A stretch of 37,041 bases of DNA, taken from Flammula alnicola (Eukaryota > Basidiomycota > Agaricomycetes > Agaricales > Strophariaceae). Position 1 is the stretch's first letter, and each line of letters opens with the position of its first letter. The position numbers and the translations under genes are program-made. Of the stretch, positions 9,672 to 20,674 are shown piece after piece. The notes beneath the pieces were generated by a model. That model made no database searches. It saw only the letters and a list, made by a program, of their open reading frames with translations, and was not told where the DNA came from. Where the stretch lies: positions 1 to 37,041 of the forward strand of contig JADNRV010000418.1 of the NCBI GenBank assembly GCA_015499995.1, in the 5' to 3' direction.

Positions 9672-12480
9672 ATCTTTTATTCTAACGGGTACGGGATCCT
9701 AACGATTTGCTCGAAGCCATTTGATATATGGAAAGTTTATTTTTTTTTGTTATCTCCTCTTTCGCTGTTAAGAACACAAAGTGGATTCATAAACACAACC
9801 AGCTAGTGAGGTCTATGGATCGAACTCAGTCGGTCTCACTTCTTTTTAATACTTGGTTTGCACACCGAAATGTGGGAACTAGAGCGCTAGAGAAGTTCAA
9901 ATTTCACCTCTCAAATGCCCGGGAATATTGATCTAGTTGGACGGCAGGTACCCTCCAAAGTCTGTAGAATGCAGGAAATTCCTCCATTGGACTTTGACAT
10001 TAGAGCCCTAGTGTTTCGGTCAAATTTTGTAACGGAGATCGACGGTGGGGTCGGGAGATACCATAGAAAAGTGGTGTAGACAAAGATCTGTTTGAGAGCA
10101 GCGGAGACTTCAAGTTCTGCCGAGCAGGTTATGTTGCATGGTGTCTGACGAGGACGAAGGCCACAGAGAGATAAAGGAGCTCCAAATATTTCACGTTCGT
10201 TTTAACATCTCTGTGGATGGCAAGATAATCGGCAAGTGAGCCCCAAAGGTCACGGTGAGCGAGAGCTGGGATATTCATCGGCGACCCGTGTCGCAAATGC
10301 AGAGCGTGATCAGAGTGTCGACGAGTACAGAGGTAGAAGAGCAAAAGCCATCTTCCTCCAGGCATGGCTGATTCCCGGGGACACAGTGAAAGGCATATTC
10401 AGGTTCTTTCATTCTCAGATGAAGGAAAGCGCCTCTTGGTGGTATAATTGGCTGATCAATCATTAATCAGCTGTCCTCCAATGGTCATTGCAAGACTCAG
10501 GATCAAAGACGTCTTGTCTGAAAATGTCACTTCCATTATTAGGAATCCCTGCCAACTCAAAAGTTTCGCTCGAATGATTCTGGTAATAATGGGGAGAGCT
10601 TTACGATGAGTGACCGGTGACCTCCCGAGCTTCTCAACCGTTTGTCTGTCGGTTCTCCCCCCATACTACTGGGTATCCGAAAGAGGAAAGAGGAAGGAAA
10701 AAAGAGAGAAAAGGGGAGATTTCGAAGAAAACATCCCCATTTCCTGATTTTACTTAAATTAATCAATAACCCTACTGTGCTTTGCACTTTCCTGATATTT
10801 TCTGATTTTTATGGTTTTTTTCCGGTGCGCTTCGCGCATACAAACTAAGACATCTGCCGCCTTCTTCGCGGGGAGCACCCAAATTGTGATCTATATAGCA
10901 CCTGAGGCCCTATAAAAAATCTTGAATATTTTGCAAGTATTTTGTGCGTGTATTTGGCATACATTTACATTATTTCATCAGCAAAAAGTGGTAAACCGCG
11001 GCGAGCAAGCAACCGTCGAGGCGAGGATGGCAGATAACATGGTCCGCCAAATCGGGTAATGGCAGATAACATTGGCTGTGGCAGGTAACACTTCGACGTT
11101 TTGCACGGCTCAGCAATGACACAAAAAATTTCTAAAGAGACATTTCTCTTACCTAGATGCATTTATACACCTATGCGAAATTTTGAACCACTAGCTGCTC
11201 AGCCCGGCTTCGCCGCGCCCGCGTCGGGCACACAGGCTAGCCTCCAGCCAATCAGAACGCTCAGTTGACCCCCGGCGGAGCCAATCAGTTGTCGGCCCGT
11301 GGGAATGCCAAGACACCTATGTCATTTATTAGTATAGATTCAACATGAACTCACTTTCTAGCATCCAGCTTGCCCTTGAAATGGATACCCACCTCAAACT
11401 TACCTAGAAATAGTGCGTAAAAATTCATTTTCCGAAGTAAGGAGCCTCTCTCTTGAAAGTTGAGGCAAACCCAATGAGAGGCTGAGCGTTGGCTAAGCAA
11501 GATGACTGCGACTCGCGAGAACTTGAACACACCTGGTTAGGCTGATGCTGCATTTGACTTGACTCTTGAGGCTGATCAACCGAAATATGCCAGTGGTAAG
11601 TTTTCTATGCGGGAGTATAAGACGTCAATATAACAGAGAGGAATTCTTACCGTTCTCAACGAGCCCATGCTATCTCGAGATGGTTATACATCTGGCCAGA
11701 CATATCGTACATTGAGTAGTCCATATAATGATAAGGTCTGTTTGACATATTTCAGTGCAGAGATTCGGAAGAGGGAGGAAAGAGGGAGGAAAGAGAGGAA
11801 TGAGCGATAAATGACTCCGATGCGCCCAAACTTCAAAGAAACTTGGAAAGCGCATCCAGGTCATGGTCACATGGTTACAGCTATTATTAGTGCGGCCGCT
11901 GGCGCAACGAACTTGAACCTAAGTTAAAGTAGTAAAACAAATGGCAGTAAATTTGTCTAGGTCGCTTCAAGTTCAGTGAGGGTAAGAGTACGATACAACT
12001 TTACATGTAGTTAGTTGGTTTCGTAACATTTTGTTTTTGAAGGTAAATTCTATTTTTAACTATATTGTTCTGAGTTGGTCTGCACGCCGCGGGACAGCCC
12101 GGACCAGTGCAGAAACGGCAGACGCTTGCCTGACACACTTTACCTTAATCACAGGCTAGCTCAGTACAGCTCCGCCCTGCACAGGATATCATCTCTGCCA
12201 GCAGAGTTTCACAGAATCGATTTCCACTGGGCCTGAGGCCTTGAAGCTTGAGGCCCGAGGGATCCTTTATGAATAGAGAAGACCAGGGAAGTGTTCCCGA
12301 TTTGGACGTCCCGTGGAATTCAACCAGTTTAAAGTTTTCACATCACAAAGTAATTCGGCATTTAGTTCTTGCTCGTGTGTTGCTGTTCGAAGGGAAATAG
12401 TTATCGATTGTCTTGCAAAATTAGTGGTACACTTGCCAGTCGTTATTAGAAACCGTTGAGTTGACCTTGGAAAAGAAAAG
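9672..12480. other. Gene-poor region with repeat fragments
   Basis: No supported protein gene. Three copies of a 13-nt word lie at 11028-11091. A GC-rich block at about 11195-11310 (ggcttcgccgcgcccgcgtcgggc) ends in an AT-rich stretch and looks like the edge of an old transposable element. A short purine repeat (gagggaggaaa) lies near 11770-11790. Confidence 0.45.
11028..11091 (+). repeat. Three short direct repeats, TGGCAGATAACAT
   Basis: TGGCAGATAACAT at 11028-11040 and 11060-11072, and TGGCAGGTAACAC at 11079-11091. Spacing is irregular (32 and 19 nt). They may be binding sites or subterminal repeats of a decayed element. Confidence 0.7.
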
Positions 12481-12553
12481 CGATCAGGTATGGAATTGAA
12501 CCACAGACCTCCTGCTATATATGCCGGTGCTCTAACCACTGAGCTAACCGATC
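12481..12553 (-). tRNA. tRNA-like element, anticodon ATA (Tyr by codon), possibly a pseudogene
   Basis: On the minus strand a cloverleaf forms. The acceptor GATCGGT pairs with CCTGATC (one G-T wobble, one mismatch), the D stem is GCTC/GAGC and the T stem TGTGG/CCATA with loop TTCAATT. The anticodon stem CCGGC/GCAGG has one G-A mismatch around the loop ATATATA. A box (TTAGCTCAGTGG) and B box (GGTTCAATTCC) promoters are present, and CTTTTCTTTT follows as a pol III stop. Eukaryotic tRNA-Tyr normally carries GTA and an intron, and position 37 is T here, so this is either a degenerate tRNA, a tRNA-derived SINE head or a transferred organellar copy. Confidence 0.6.
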
Positions 12554-13400
12554 TTAGATTAGATAGTAGATTTGTAATCCAACAGTCGTGTGAGTAGTAC
12601 TTATATACTTACTGTACGTTTCTAACTCCCCTCTGACTGACTGCCTGAAACGTAATTTAGCGCCGTGTGGCGAGGCGACTCGGGATTGGGGTTCCGCGCA
12701 CCACTCCGGTTCTTGGCACGATCGAAGCGTGATCGATTGATCACGCGAACATTCGATTAAATTCGAGCCTTGATCGAGACACCTGTAACTTCAAATTTTC
12801 TGGTGTTGAATATAAACCCACAAGTGCCGGCAACTTTGAGACAACAGGTGAATGCTGCTTTTGAACGGAATGCAGTCGGCTTAGATGAGGAATTTCGGAC
12901 GCCTGCAAGAATTCAGAAGCACATAACTAGATGTCTTGCGCCAACTCTCACCAAAGCCGCAAGATCCGTCGCATGCCCCAGCACGTTAACGCAGTGATAT
13001 AAAAAGCATATATCCGCGCGTACGACGTCGACCTTCAAAAACCCCGGAACAGACGTGCGCGAACCCCAAATTTAGCACACGCACAACCAGGGCCAAGCAA
13101 TCCAGAACGAAACCCAGCAGTGCTCGAAGCACCCACGATAAGTATGTGAAAATAGATAGAAGCGCTCACTATCGGAAGTAGAACCCCACAGGCATCTCCC
13201 CCAGCCCGTCTGCAAGCCCTACACGAGGTCGTTCGACTTGTTGCGGAACCAATATATGGCGATTAGTTGCGCAATGATAAGGACGAGGCTGCGCAGCGGG
13301 CAGTGACTCGAAGGGGAATAGCCAAATAGGCGACAACAAGTTCCGGACATATGAGCTGTCACGGACCGCGTCAGACTCCTTCCTCTTTACAACCACCATC
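12554..13400. other. Intergenic and upstream region of the subtilase
   Basis: Contains a 20-nt hairpin at 12727-12746 and a TATA-like element at 12998-13005. An isolated 75-codon frame at 12770-12997 shows no family signature. The last 20 bases before the ATG are CT-rich, as in many fungal 5' UTRs. Confidence 0.45.
12998..13005 (+). promoter_or_regulatory. TATA-like element upstream of the subtilase
   Basis: TATAAAAA lies about 400 nt before the start codon. That distance would need a long leader or a 5'UTR intron, so the assignment is tentative. Confidence 0.3.
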
Positions 13401-15056
13401 ATGCCCGCTCTCTTCCAATGGTCCTTGTTGGCTGTTTCAATAGCCACTGCAGCGTTCTCAACGCCGCTCTCTACGAGCCCAAATGTTCATATTAGCTCCT
13501 CACCCCTAACTCTCGCCCCTCTCGTCGCTGTCGAACACCCCCATGGCAGCATTAACAACTCGTACATCGTCATGCTCAAAGACGACCTCCCCAATGCCCT
13601 CAAGGAGAGCCATATGAACTTCCTCCAGGCAGCTCATGGCTCTGACCCGCTCTTGGACGACCTATCAGGTGTCCAGCAGATTTATGACGGGCATGTGACT
13701 GGATACGCTGGTCGCTTCACAGAGCGAGTTGTTGAGCAAATCAGGAGGATGCCTGAGGTCGCGTACGTCGAGAAGGACCAGATTGTCCGGACTCAGGACG
13801 TTCAGAAATCTGCTCCCTGGGTAAGCCTTACTCTCCATATCTGTCTTATCACCGTCTGTCACATGTACTACACAGCATCTGACATGGCATTATCTTCATA
13901 TTTTAGGGTCTCGCACGCGTCAGCCACCGTCCTAAACTCACTTTCAGCACCTTTACCAAGTATGTTTACAACCCCCAAGGTGGTGAGGGTGTCGACGTTT
14001 ATGTCGTTGATACCGGTATCAACATTGACCACGTGGAATTCGAGGGCCGCGCGTCCTGGGGTAAGACCATCCCCGCCAACGACGTCGATGACGACGGCAA
14101 TGGTCACGGTACCCACTGCGCTGGCACGATCGCCTCTCGCAAGTACGGCGTCGCCAAGAAGGCTAACGTCATCGCTGTCAAGGTTTTGGGGTCCAACGGA
14201 AGCGGGAGCATGTCCGACGTTGTCGGTGGTGTTGTCTGGGCTGCTACCCAGGCCAAGAAGAAGGCTGATGCCGCTGCTGCTGAGGTGGCCGCTACTGGAA
14301 AGACCAACCACAAGGGTTCTGTTGCTAACATGAGTCTTGGAGGCGGAAAGTCTCAGGCTTTGGATGACGCTGTTGACAGGGCTGTCAAGGCCGGATTGCA
14401 CTTCGCCGTCGCTGCCGGTGGGTATTTATTTCCATTAATAATTGCACGCGCTCATCCTCAGAGTAGGCAATGACAATCGTGACGCTTGCAACTACTCTCC
14501 CGCCGCCTCGGAGCTCGCTGTCACTGTCGGTGCCTCTACCCTTGGCGATGAACGCGCCTATTTCTCCAACCACGGAGCTTGCGTTGATGTTTTCGCCCCT
14601 GGCTTGAACATCCTCTCCACATTCAGGGGTAGCAACACCGCCACTTCCACACTCTCCGGCACTTCCATGGCTTCCCCACACACCGCCGGTCTCCTTGCTT
14701 ACCTCCTCTCTATCTACCCCTCGAAAGAGTTTGACCCCTTGTTTGACTCTGCCGATGAGCTCGTGTCCATTCAGTCGCAACGCATCCTGTCATCCCCCTT
14801 CGGTGGTGCCGCATCGCCTTCTTCCTTATACGCCATGGCACACCGGGCCATGCCTTCTTTCATCTCCAACTACTTGCCCTCGCCCGCGTTCCTCGACATC
14901 GTCTTGCAGAACACTGACGACGTTGCGCCAATCCCTCATAAGATCACTCCCGCGCAACTCAAGAAGTCTCTGATTGCGCTGTCGAGCGAGGGTCTATTGG
15001 CTGACCTGCCGGCCCTGACAGTCAACAAGTTGATCTACAACAACGCTACCTCGTAG
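13401..15056 (+). CDS. Subtilisin-like serine protease (S8, proteinase K / cerevisin type), 506 aa
   Basis: Three exons: 13401-13820, 13907-14417 and 14467-15056. Introns of 86 and 49 nt restore one frame. Residues 1-20 are a signal peptide. Residues ~54-134 are an inhibitor I9 prodomain (YIVMLKD ... VAYVEKDQIVRT). The catalytic domain starts near residue 141. The triad is Asp175 (VVDTGIN), His207 (GNGHGTHCAGT) and Ser377 (SGTSMASPHTAG), with the oxyanion residue Asn312 (AAGNDN). All key residues are intact, so this should be an active endopeptidase that is secreted or vacuolar after autocatalytic removal of the prodomain. It has a C-terminal extension of about 110 residues after the Ser region, similar to vacuolar protease B homologues. 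It stands alone, with no linked nutrient genes. The ATG is the first in frame and begins the signal peptide. Confidence 0.95.
13821..13906 (+). other. Subtilase intron 1
   Basis: GTAAGC donor and TTTTAG acceptor, 86 nt, phase 0, between the prodomain and the catalytic domain. Confidence 0.9.
14418..14466 (+). other. Subtilase intron 2
   Basis: GTGGGT donor and GAGTAG acceptor, 49 nt. Removal rebuilds the conserved AAGNDN oxyanion motif across the junction. Confidence 0.88.
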
Positions 15057-15206
15057 TCGGCTGTTGCAGAGATACGTGGAGGGTGGCTGGTGGGTGGCGA
15101 GATGGTGCTCTAGTGATCTTTTGGGAAGTTTGGTGGTCGGATCTATCAGAATAATTTCTTGTTTGGACGTTTCTCTCTCTCGTTTGCTTTTGTCTCCTCG
15201 TCTCCC

Positions 15207-15236
15207 TTTTTTTTTTTTTTTTGGGGGGGGGGGGGG
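15207..15236 (+). repeat. Poly-T/poly-G junction, T16G14
   Basis: Sixteen T are followed directly by fourteen G, in the presumed 3' UTR of the subtilase gene. Run lengths in such tracts are prone to sequencing error. Confidence 0.95.
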
Positions 15237-15344
15237 AAATTCGAGGAGGTAGAAGTGATATCGCTAGGTGGATGGAGTAAGCTGGTATGGGACCGTGGTG
15301 TGCGCGTGTGCAAGTGGTCTTCACCGTTTATCCTTGCGAACCCT

Positions 15345-15373
15345 CCGGAGGTATATTCGAGATATACCTCTGG
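15345..15373 (+). repeat. Inverted repeat, 12-nt arms and 5-nt loop
   Basis: CCGGAGGTATAT - TCGAG - ATATACCTCTGG pairs with one G-T wobble. It lies about 290 nt after the subtilase stop codon. Confidence 0.8.
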
Positions 15374-16443
15374 ATAACTTCGCCATCCATACCCCACCTT
15401 TCTCACCTCTCGACACCCTATTTTCGTCCAAGCCTATCATCATTCCAGATTGTTCCACCTCCACTTTCCGATTCACTCTCACTGACAGCGCCCTCTCTTC
15501 ATCACACACACATACACCTGCACCCATACATACAGTACATTACAGTCATTTTATCACCACACTCCATCGGTACTGCTATCGGTATTATTATAGGTATCGG
15601 TATCGGTATCGGCCATCGTTCTCAACCTCAGTTTGACCTTGCTTTGCGTATCTGTGTTTCTGGTTCTTTTTCAAGACCATGTGTATATCTAGTAGTTGTC
15701 AACGATTAGTAGCAATCTTATTTTTTGCATGGATTCTGGTTTCATGGATTCTTTTGCATGGTTGAAACAAGCTCAAGAGCTGGTACCTACCAGCTCTTGC
15801 CCTGCGGTCGCTGCGGGGTTTTCAAAGAAAAAGAGATACATCATCGGAGAGCGTAGACGATTTCACCTGCGAAAATTAAGGTTTATGTGACAAATAAGAT
15901 CATTGATGCAATCATTTCGCTATCTTAAAATACCATTGGTTGTAAAACCTTTTATTCCTCGTTCTTGGGCCACTTGATTGTTTTAAATTTCTTGCTTCAT
16001 CAGCTCTACGCAAACCAGCTGCTTCTCTGGATTTTTTGCTTTTTTTCACAGGTACTTTCCAGGTTTCAAAGTTACCGCAATATTCATACAATAGAGTCCT
16101 AAAGATTAGGCGCCATTGTATAAGCTGACTGGCCCAATTGCTCCCAGAACTTTCAGGAGGTTATTTCATCAGAATATATTAGACTTTGCAATTGCGAGCA
16201 GATAGTGAGGAAAATATCTGGCTTGACCACACTATTATTTCTCTGCCATTGCGCGCGGCGGCTAAGTTGGCAAGGGAAATTACCTGAAGCGGACATTATG
16301 AATCATCAGCTTACTCGGCCCCGCGTTCGTTGAAAGTGGAACTACTTTGTACATGTCTTGACTTTGTCTATAATTCACAAACTTTTGTTTCGCTATGCCA
16401 CTGGAACGACATTCCCTCCTTTCCTCCTACAACCACAACCAAA

Positions 16444-18308
16444 ATGGCTGAACTTTCTCTCTCTGACTGTAAGGCTGGTTTCACAGTCAAATCGCACTAT
16501 GAATACCCCAAACAGCTGCTCTATCTAACCGGAACAGCGACCCACCCAAAGCACGGTGAGATTGCTACCATGAAATGCCTTGTCGTGCACAATCGCTTCC
16601 TGTGCAAGGAAGTTTTCCTTGAGATTATGGACGAAGAGAGCCAGGAGATGCAGCAGTTTGCCGTGACGCTGTTTGACAAGTATGGGAATGTGAGACCTTG
16701 GCTCGTCGATGGCGGGTACAGGAGCGGCTCGGGATGCTGGGGCCAAGAGTTGAACGTGGGCCAGTTGGTGTATCTGGAGGATTTGTCTGTCAATGAAAAG
16801 GTGCGTCTTGCTTACTTTCCTCGAGTATATGCGCAATTTTCTTATCCATGCCTTCTAGTTCTTACGGCGCGGTGTTGGGTCGTGGTTTTTGCAGGCCCTT
16901 TTAAGTTCACCTCACGTCGGATTGGGCTCCCATGTCCTTTGCTGGCCTACCCCGAATAGCAGCTTTGACAATGAGGCTGATTGGAATCAGGTACAAGAAC
17001 ACCTCGTCGCTTTCTTCCACAAGGTCAGCCTTCATTAGACTTGTCTTTACTTGTACCGAATATCCTTACTAGAACGGCTTCCGGCGCATCGGACGCACAT
17101 CCTTCATGGGTTATTCTCCCGACCCGGAGCACCCCTCTCGCAAGCTCGCAGTAAGCGACGATCCCGACGCTCTGTCCAAGTTCACAACTGGGGCCGAGCC
17201 GAGTCCCGAAGAGGTGGTGCAGCAATTCCCTCTCCATTCAGCCATCGCCACTAAAAACCAAGACGTCGTTAATATCATTCTCGGGCTGCACGCACAGGAT
17301 CCACAGTCTATACACAAGGCCGACTTCTCGGGATTTACTCCGACGTATGTTGCAGCGGGTGTATCAGATGTCCATGCACTCCGCACGCTACTCGACCTAG
17401 GCGTAGCTGACGATCTGCGGAACGCAGCCAATGAGGAGGGCATGACCGCGCTTGATAGGCTTCAAGAGACTATGCGTTCTGACCGTGAGTTCAGGGAGAC
17501 CCTCGTCGGTATCTGGGACGGGTATGCGGAGGAGAGTCTCACTTGCGAATACCTCCTCAAGAAGGCATTGGGTATGCCCCTTGTTGCTGCCACTGAGTCG
17601 GAATATATTGCCAAACGGAAACTTGGTTGCACCTGTGGAACGTGCACAGATGGATGGCTGTCTCCGAAGATGAGATTCCGTCTTGCAGGTACGTGTTTTC
17701 TTTTTCTTTGAATATATGCGTGCTAATTTGAATTGCCTTTTTGAAACAGCGCAAGCCGGGTTACAGAAAGATTCGATGAGGATGGACTTGGAGTCGTTCA
17801 GGCCTCGCCGCCCGCTCTCTGAATATGAGCTGATGTGCGGGGGCTGTGACTACCTTCCTCCTCCGTTACGGCAAGAGATATACAAGACATTCTACAATGG
17901 CTGGATAGCCACTTTCGAGGCTGTCCATAACATCCTCAAATCTCCTGGTGAACTACCTACCCCCAACGTGTCATGAGCTACAGCTATAGCCACCTTGATC
18001 CGTCTTCCTTTGCATTCTACCTTGGCAAAGGCGGGAAAGTGGAATATGTCATTGACGCTACCATCGATATGTGCCGAGAGCAATCTGCATTGGGAGACGC
18101 GACATTTGAGGATTTATGGGAGAGTGAGGAGGAAGTTGGGAGGGATTATCTTGATCTGCCCCCGTGCGAGAACGATTTGGAGTTTGGTATTGTGAGAAGG
18201 AAGTTGGGGTTAGACCCGCGATCGTCGTGGGGCCCGTATCGGGATTATGGGATGGATAATGATGAAGAGATGGGCATGGATGAGGATGAGGATGAAGACG
18301 AAGACTGA
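16444..18308 (+). CDS. Ankyrin-repeat protein with CxCxxC and CxxC motifs and an acidic tail, 525 aa
   Basis: Five exons: 16444-16800, 16895-17023, 17073-17688, 17750-17947 and 18031-18308. The first three junctions are firm; the last (GTGAAC donor, CAAAG acceptor) is chosen because it joins the C-terminal region conserved in the neighbouring copy. Otherwise the protein would end at 17976. Residues 1-160 form an unrecognised domain (TGTATHPKHGEIATM). Residues ~213-292 resemble ankyrin repeats (FPLHSAIATKNQDVVNIIL ... TPTYVAAGVSDVHALRTLLD). Cys348, Cys350 and Cys353 (CTCGTC, followed by DGWLSPKMRFRL) and Cys397/Cys400 (CGGC) could bind metal. The tail is Asp/Glu only. The layout matches a family of uncharacterised Agaricomycete ankyrin proteins; function is unknown, and protein-protein scaffolding is inference. 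A degraded tandem copy follows 2463 nt downstream. Confidence 0.82.
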
Positions 18309-18800
18309 TAGATTTGCCCGAGGATCTTTGAAATTCAGGTAACGTTTGTTTTGCGGGTTTCTACTTGTACAATTTGGATCGATATGTCTGAGTGCTCTGT
18401 CGATGCCTGTTTTGATTTCACTTGCCTCCCGCCCTCCTGCCCTTCCTAAAAAAACATCATTATTAAACAGTATAACTTATGCCTAAGTCAGATAATATAA
18501 TAATTGGAAAGTCTACGGAATTGTTGCGAGGCTTCCTCCGTAATATACATTGCGAAGCCAAGGCATGTGGTTGTCATTATTTTGCATCATTTCAACAAAA
18601 GAACTATTCACTAAGTCTAACATGTCCTGATAAAATAACTTCTTCCGAGTCGCCCAGTGGTTAGTCAACTTGCACGATGGCGCCCAATCTTTAGGCCTCT
18701 ATTTTATAAAGAGTAATCGCAGAGGCACGAGCAGGCTGGCACGAGTCACGAATCAAAATATTTCAAGGGTTTGTATTTGCATGTCAGCACGTGTTTTTAA
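18309..18800. other. Intergenic spacer between the ankyrin copies
   Basis: Presumed 3' UTR and spacer. A tRNA A-box-like string near 18652 has no partner B box. No gene is supported. Confidence 0.45.
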
Positions 18801-18803
18801 CGC

Positions 18804-20674
18804 GCGTTCGTTCGAAAGAGGAACTAATTTGTCCTAATTCACAAACTTTTTTTCGCTATGCCACTGGACCGACATTTCTTCCTTTCCTCCTACAACTACA
18901 ACCAAAATGGCTTAACTTTGTCTCTCCGACTGTAAGGCTTGTTTCACAGTCAAATTATACTATGAATAACCCAAACAGTTGCTCTATCTAACCGGAACAG
19001 CGACCCACCCAAAGCACGGTGAGATTGCCACCATGACATGTGTCTTCGTGCACAATCGCCTCCTGTGCAAGGGAATTTTCTTTGAGATCATGGACAGGGA
19101 GAGCCAGGAGATCCAGGAGTTTGAAGTGACACTCTTTGACAAGTACGAGAACGTGCGGCCTTAGCTCATCGGATTCGACGGTGGGCACAGGAGTGGCTCT
19201 GGGTGCTGGGGCACGGAGTTGAATCAGTGATTTAGTGTATTTTCAAGATATGAAAGTCAAAGACGAGGTATATCGAGGTATATGCGTCTTATTGCCATGT
19301 GTATGCGCATTTCTGATCTAGTTCACCTAGTTGATGCGACGCGGTGTTGGATTTTGCAGGAACTTCTCGGTTCACGTTATATCAAAAATGAAGCTCATGT
19401 GCTCTGCTGGCCAAGTCCGACTAACTCGGGGAAAAACGAGTCAGCAGAGGTTCGGGATAAGGCGAAGAAGAGGCTTGTTCCTCAAGGTTAGTTCCTATCC
19501 CTCCGCTAAATATTCTACTTGAATGCTCATGTTTTTGACTAGAATGGTTTTTAACGCACTGGAACTACTTGTTTCTTTGGCGATTCTCCTGATCCAAATC
19601 ACCTATCTCGCAAGCTATCCTTTTGTGATGACCCGGCCCCAGCCCACAACTTCTCAAATGGTCGCTCGCTGTCGCGTGCAGAGTTGAAGCGGAAGTTCCA
19701 GCTTCGCTTCATCATTGCGAACTCCGAAAACAGTCTAAGTTGCATCGTTGGTTTGATACATTCTATGGATTTGCAGTCCATCCACAAGCCAGACCCATCT
19801 GGCTGGAGACCTGTGTATCTCGCAGCGCATCAGGGAAACCTTCACACTCTCCGGGCTCTGCTCGATCTCGGCGTTTTGGAGGACCTGGAGAATTACGCTA
19901 ACAAATGGCATGACCCCCTGAAAGCCATCAGAGAAAGCTTGCGCTCCGACGCGAATTCTCTGAGACCATGCTCCAGAAATGGGACGGATACTCAGACGAA
20001 AAACTCGCTTGCGAATACCTTCTCAAGAGCGCATTGCACATGCCTGTTTCGGAGACATCTGAAGCAGAATATAGCGTGAAGCGAAAAATTCGGATGTACA
20101 TGTGGAAAGTGTACTGAAGGATGGCTCTCCCCAAGGATGAGATTCCGTCTTTCTGGTATGTCTCTTCTCGATCCACATGATGTTGGGCTGATGCTTTCAC
20201 AGCGGAAGCGGTATTGCAGAGCGACATGATGTTGATGGACTTATACAGCTTCGACGCTGGTGCTCTGAAGACGAGCTGTTCGGTTCTGCGCTTGAATATG
20301 TTCTTACGGCGATATGAAAGATATGCACAAAATATCTTACTGCGGCTGGGTGGTGACTTTCTACGCCATCCACTGATCCTCGAGTCTGCTGGCGGCATCC
20401 CGGCCGTGCCACGCATCATGTCGTTGACGCTGTTATCGCTAATTGTCAGGACTAGTCAGCGCTGGGAGATGGGACGTTCGAGGAGTTGTGGGAGAATGAG
20501 GAGAGTGGAGGAAGGGAGTATCTTGACCTGCCGATGTGTAAGAATGATTTGGAATTTGGGATGGTGAGGTGGAAGGTAGGACTGGATCCGCGTTTGGTTT
20601 GGGGGCCGTACCGGGATGTTGTGGATGACGAGGGGGAAGATGAGGAGGAGGAAGACGAGGATTCTGATTATTGA
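18804..20674 (+). pseudogene. Second, inactivated tandem copy of the ankyrin/CxCxxC gene
   Basis: Similarity to the upstream gene runs from its leader (the shared string ttcacaaactttt, then cgctatgccactgga) through exon 1, the ankyrin part (IHKPDPSGWRPVYLAAHQGN), the Cys motif (GCTCGKC) and the acidic C-terminus ending at 20674. The start codon at 18907 remains, but codon 3 is TAA (18913-18915, GAA in copy 1), codon 21 is TAA (18967-18969) and another in-frame TAG is at 19162-19164. Further frameshifts follow, for example near 20375. The exon 3/4 intron position is preserved, so this was a DNA-level tandem duplication rather than a retrocopy. The nucleotide similarity is still high over exon 1, suggesting moderate age. 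Confidence 0.88.

Larger units (their letters stand above)
15057..16443. other. Intergenic region between subtilase and ankyrin gene
   Basis: Contains a T16G14 homopolymer junction (15207-15236), a 12-bp-arm hairpin (15345-15373), CA-rich and (ATCGGT)-type microsatellite sequence (about 15500-15612) and, at about 16325-16443, a leader that is duplicated ahead of the ankyrin pseudogene. No gene is supported. Confidence 0.5.

Noticed and set aside
12770..12997. 75-codon frame upstream of the subtilase
   Set aside because: No recognisable family, no splice partners; most likely chance.
17968..18030. Alternative donor GTGTCA at 17968 for the last ankyrin intron
   Set aside because: It would leave the conserved C-terminal exon out of frame with the CAAAG acceptor, whereas the donor at 17948 keeps frame.
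18648..18720. tRNA-like A box (CGCCCAGTGGTTAG)
   Set aside because: No B box, no cloverleaf and no pol III stop follow.
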